This document shows, in pieces, positions 63,822 through 64,000 of a DNA stretch of 64,000 nt. How positions within the stretch are numbered: position 1 is the stretch's first letter; each line of letters opens with the position of its first letter. This DNA is from JAMZMI01 sp049115715. GTDB taxonomy: Bacteria; Bacteroidota; Bacteroidia; Cytophagales; Cyclobacteriaceae. Position numbers and translations under genes: made by a program. The DNA lies in contig JAGDZQ010000034.1 in the NCBI GenBank assembly GCA_049115715.1, positions 161,098-225,097 of the forward strand, given 5' to 3'. Below the pieces are notes generated by a model. The model made no database searches and was not told the DNA's origin. It saw only the letters and a list, made by a program, of their open reading frames with translations.

Positions 63822-63986
63822 GGAGCACAACATACGCTATGAATGAATGGGGTTTTATCGGTCAGGATGTTTTCGTGGGGATTGGAAAGTCCGCCACAAG
63901 TTTTAAATTTAAATCACGGCGTGGCTATGAGCGAGACGAGAGTTTAGTGCTTTCTAATCCCCACTCATCATAGCTGATCGTTAGGT
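63822..63986 (+). other. attC-like imperfect inverted repeat
   Basis: AACATACGCTATGAATGAATGGGG (split here as AACATACGCTATG and AATGAATGGGG, 63829-63852) pairs imperfectly with 63959-63982 (CCCCACTCATCATAGCTGATCGTT). About 20 of 24 positions pair, with single-base bulges as in attC sites. The 3' end GTTAGGT fits the GTTRRRY core. The inner region has a second stem (GGGGATTGGAAAG with CTTTCTAATCCCC) and a TTTAAATTTAAA palindrome. Length about 160 bp, somewhat longer than a Vibrio repeat. Confidence 0.5.
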
Positions 63987-64000
63987 TTCATGCCGTGACG

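Larger units (their letters stand above)
63115..63986 (+). mobile_element. Putative integron-type gene cassette carrying a toxin-antitoxin pair
   Basis: The unit is bounded on the left by GTTGTGCTCC (63115-63124) and on the right by GGAGCACAAC (63822-63831), a 10-bp exact inverted pair, followed by an attC-like inverted repeat ending in GTTAGGT (63980-63986). The complement between the left end of the unit and the inverse core of its own recombination site is the signature of a gene cassette. Inside is a HigB/HigA-type pair with its own promoter, a cargo well known in chromosomal integrons. Length about 866 bp fits a cassette. The left core GTTGTGC departs from the GTTRRRY consensus at one position. 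No integrase gene or second attC is in the window. Confidence 0.55.

Noticed and set aside
1..64000. CRISPR arrays, transposases, rRNA operons
   Set aside because: No regular short repeats with spacers, transposase-like frames or rRNA sequence were seen by eye.

Overview
The window looks like a chromosomal segment of a marine-type Bacteroidota, most likely order Cytophagales (inference). The evidence is type IX secretion (a PorP/SprF protein, and secreted proteins with type A and type B sorting tails), several LytS/LytTR two-component pairs, FtsX/MacB-type permeases of about 800 residues, Bacteroidota-style promoters (TTTG, about 19-21 nt, TAnnTTTG), weak Shine-Dalgarno signals and an AT-rich base composition. 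No rRNA, CRISPR array, transposase, integrase or prophage gene is visible.

Layout. 1-8 kb: the end of an ATP-cone/restriction-endonuclease-like gene, a collagen-like lipoprotein, a cold-shock protein, OsmC, DAHP synthase, a J-domain membrane protein, an AI-2E permease, glyoxalase-like and rhodanese proteins, a SlyD-type isomerase and a polyprenyl synthase. 8-13 kb: PhzF, then an acyltransferase overlapping gpsA (phospholipid entry), followed by a RES/Xre toxin-antitoxin pair. 12.8-24 kb: M48 protease, PorP/SprF, a 1418-residue PKD protein with a type B tail, and a 932-residue BNR-like protein with a type A tail. 24-30 kb: Sua5, pgk, a fatty-acid desaturase, and a TetR regulator with an SDR gene joined by shared palindromic operators. 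30-36 kb: membrane and exported proteins, two tRNA-Leu genes and an M42 peptidase. 36-38 kb: ergothioneine genes egtB-egtD. 38-50 kb: two LytTR signalling operons, one behind an FtsX-type permease, with a diheme cytochrome pair, a second desaturase, an ECF sigma factor and truC between them. 50-58 kb: murI, a PadR/membrane-protein pair, a cupin protein and a lone GH2 lipoprotein. 58-63 kb: a third LytS/LytTR pair followed by a second FtsX-type permease.

The most unusual part is the last kilobase. A HigB/HigA-type pair with its own promoter and operator sits between an exact 10-bp inverted pair (63115-63124 and 63822-63831). It is followed by a 160-bp imperfect inverted repeat ending in GTTAGGT. 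This is the architecture of an integron gene cassette with an attC-like site, but no integrase gene is in view. Other items worth a second look are the TetR operator triplet, a candidate structured RNA at about 14152-14236, start codons lying very close to TAnnTTTG boxes, two unknown bases at the tip of a perfect 21-bp palindrome, and a paired REP-like hairpin at 58235-58305.
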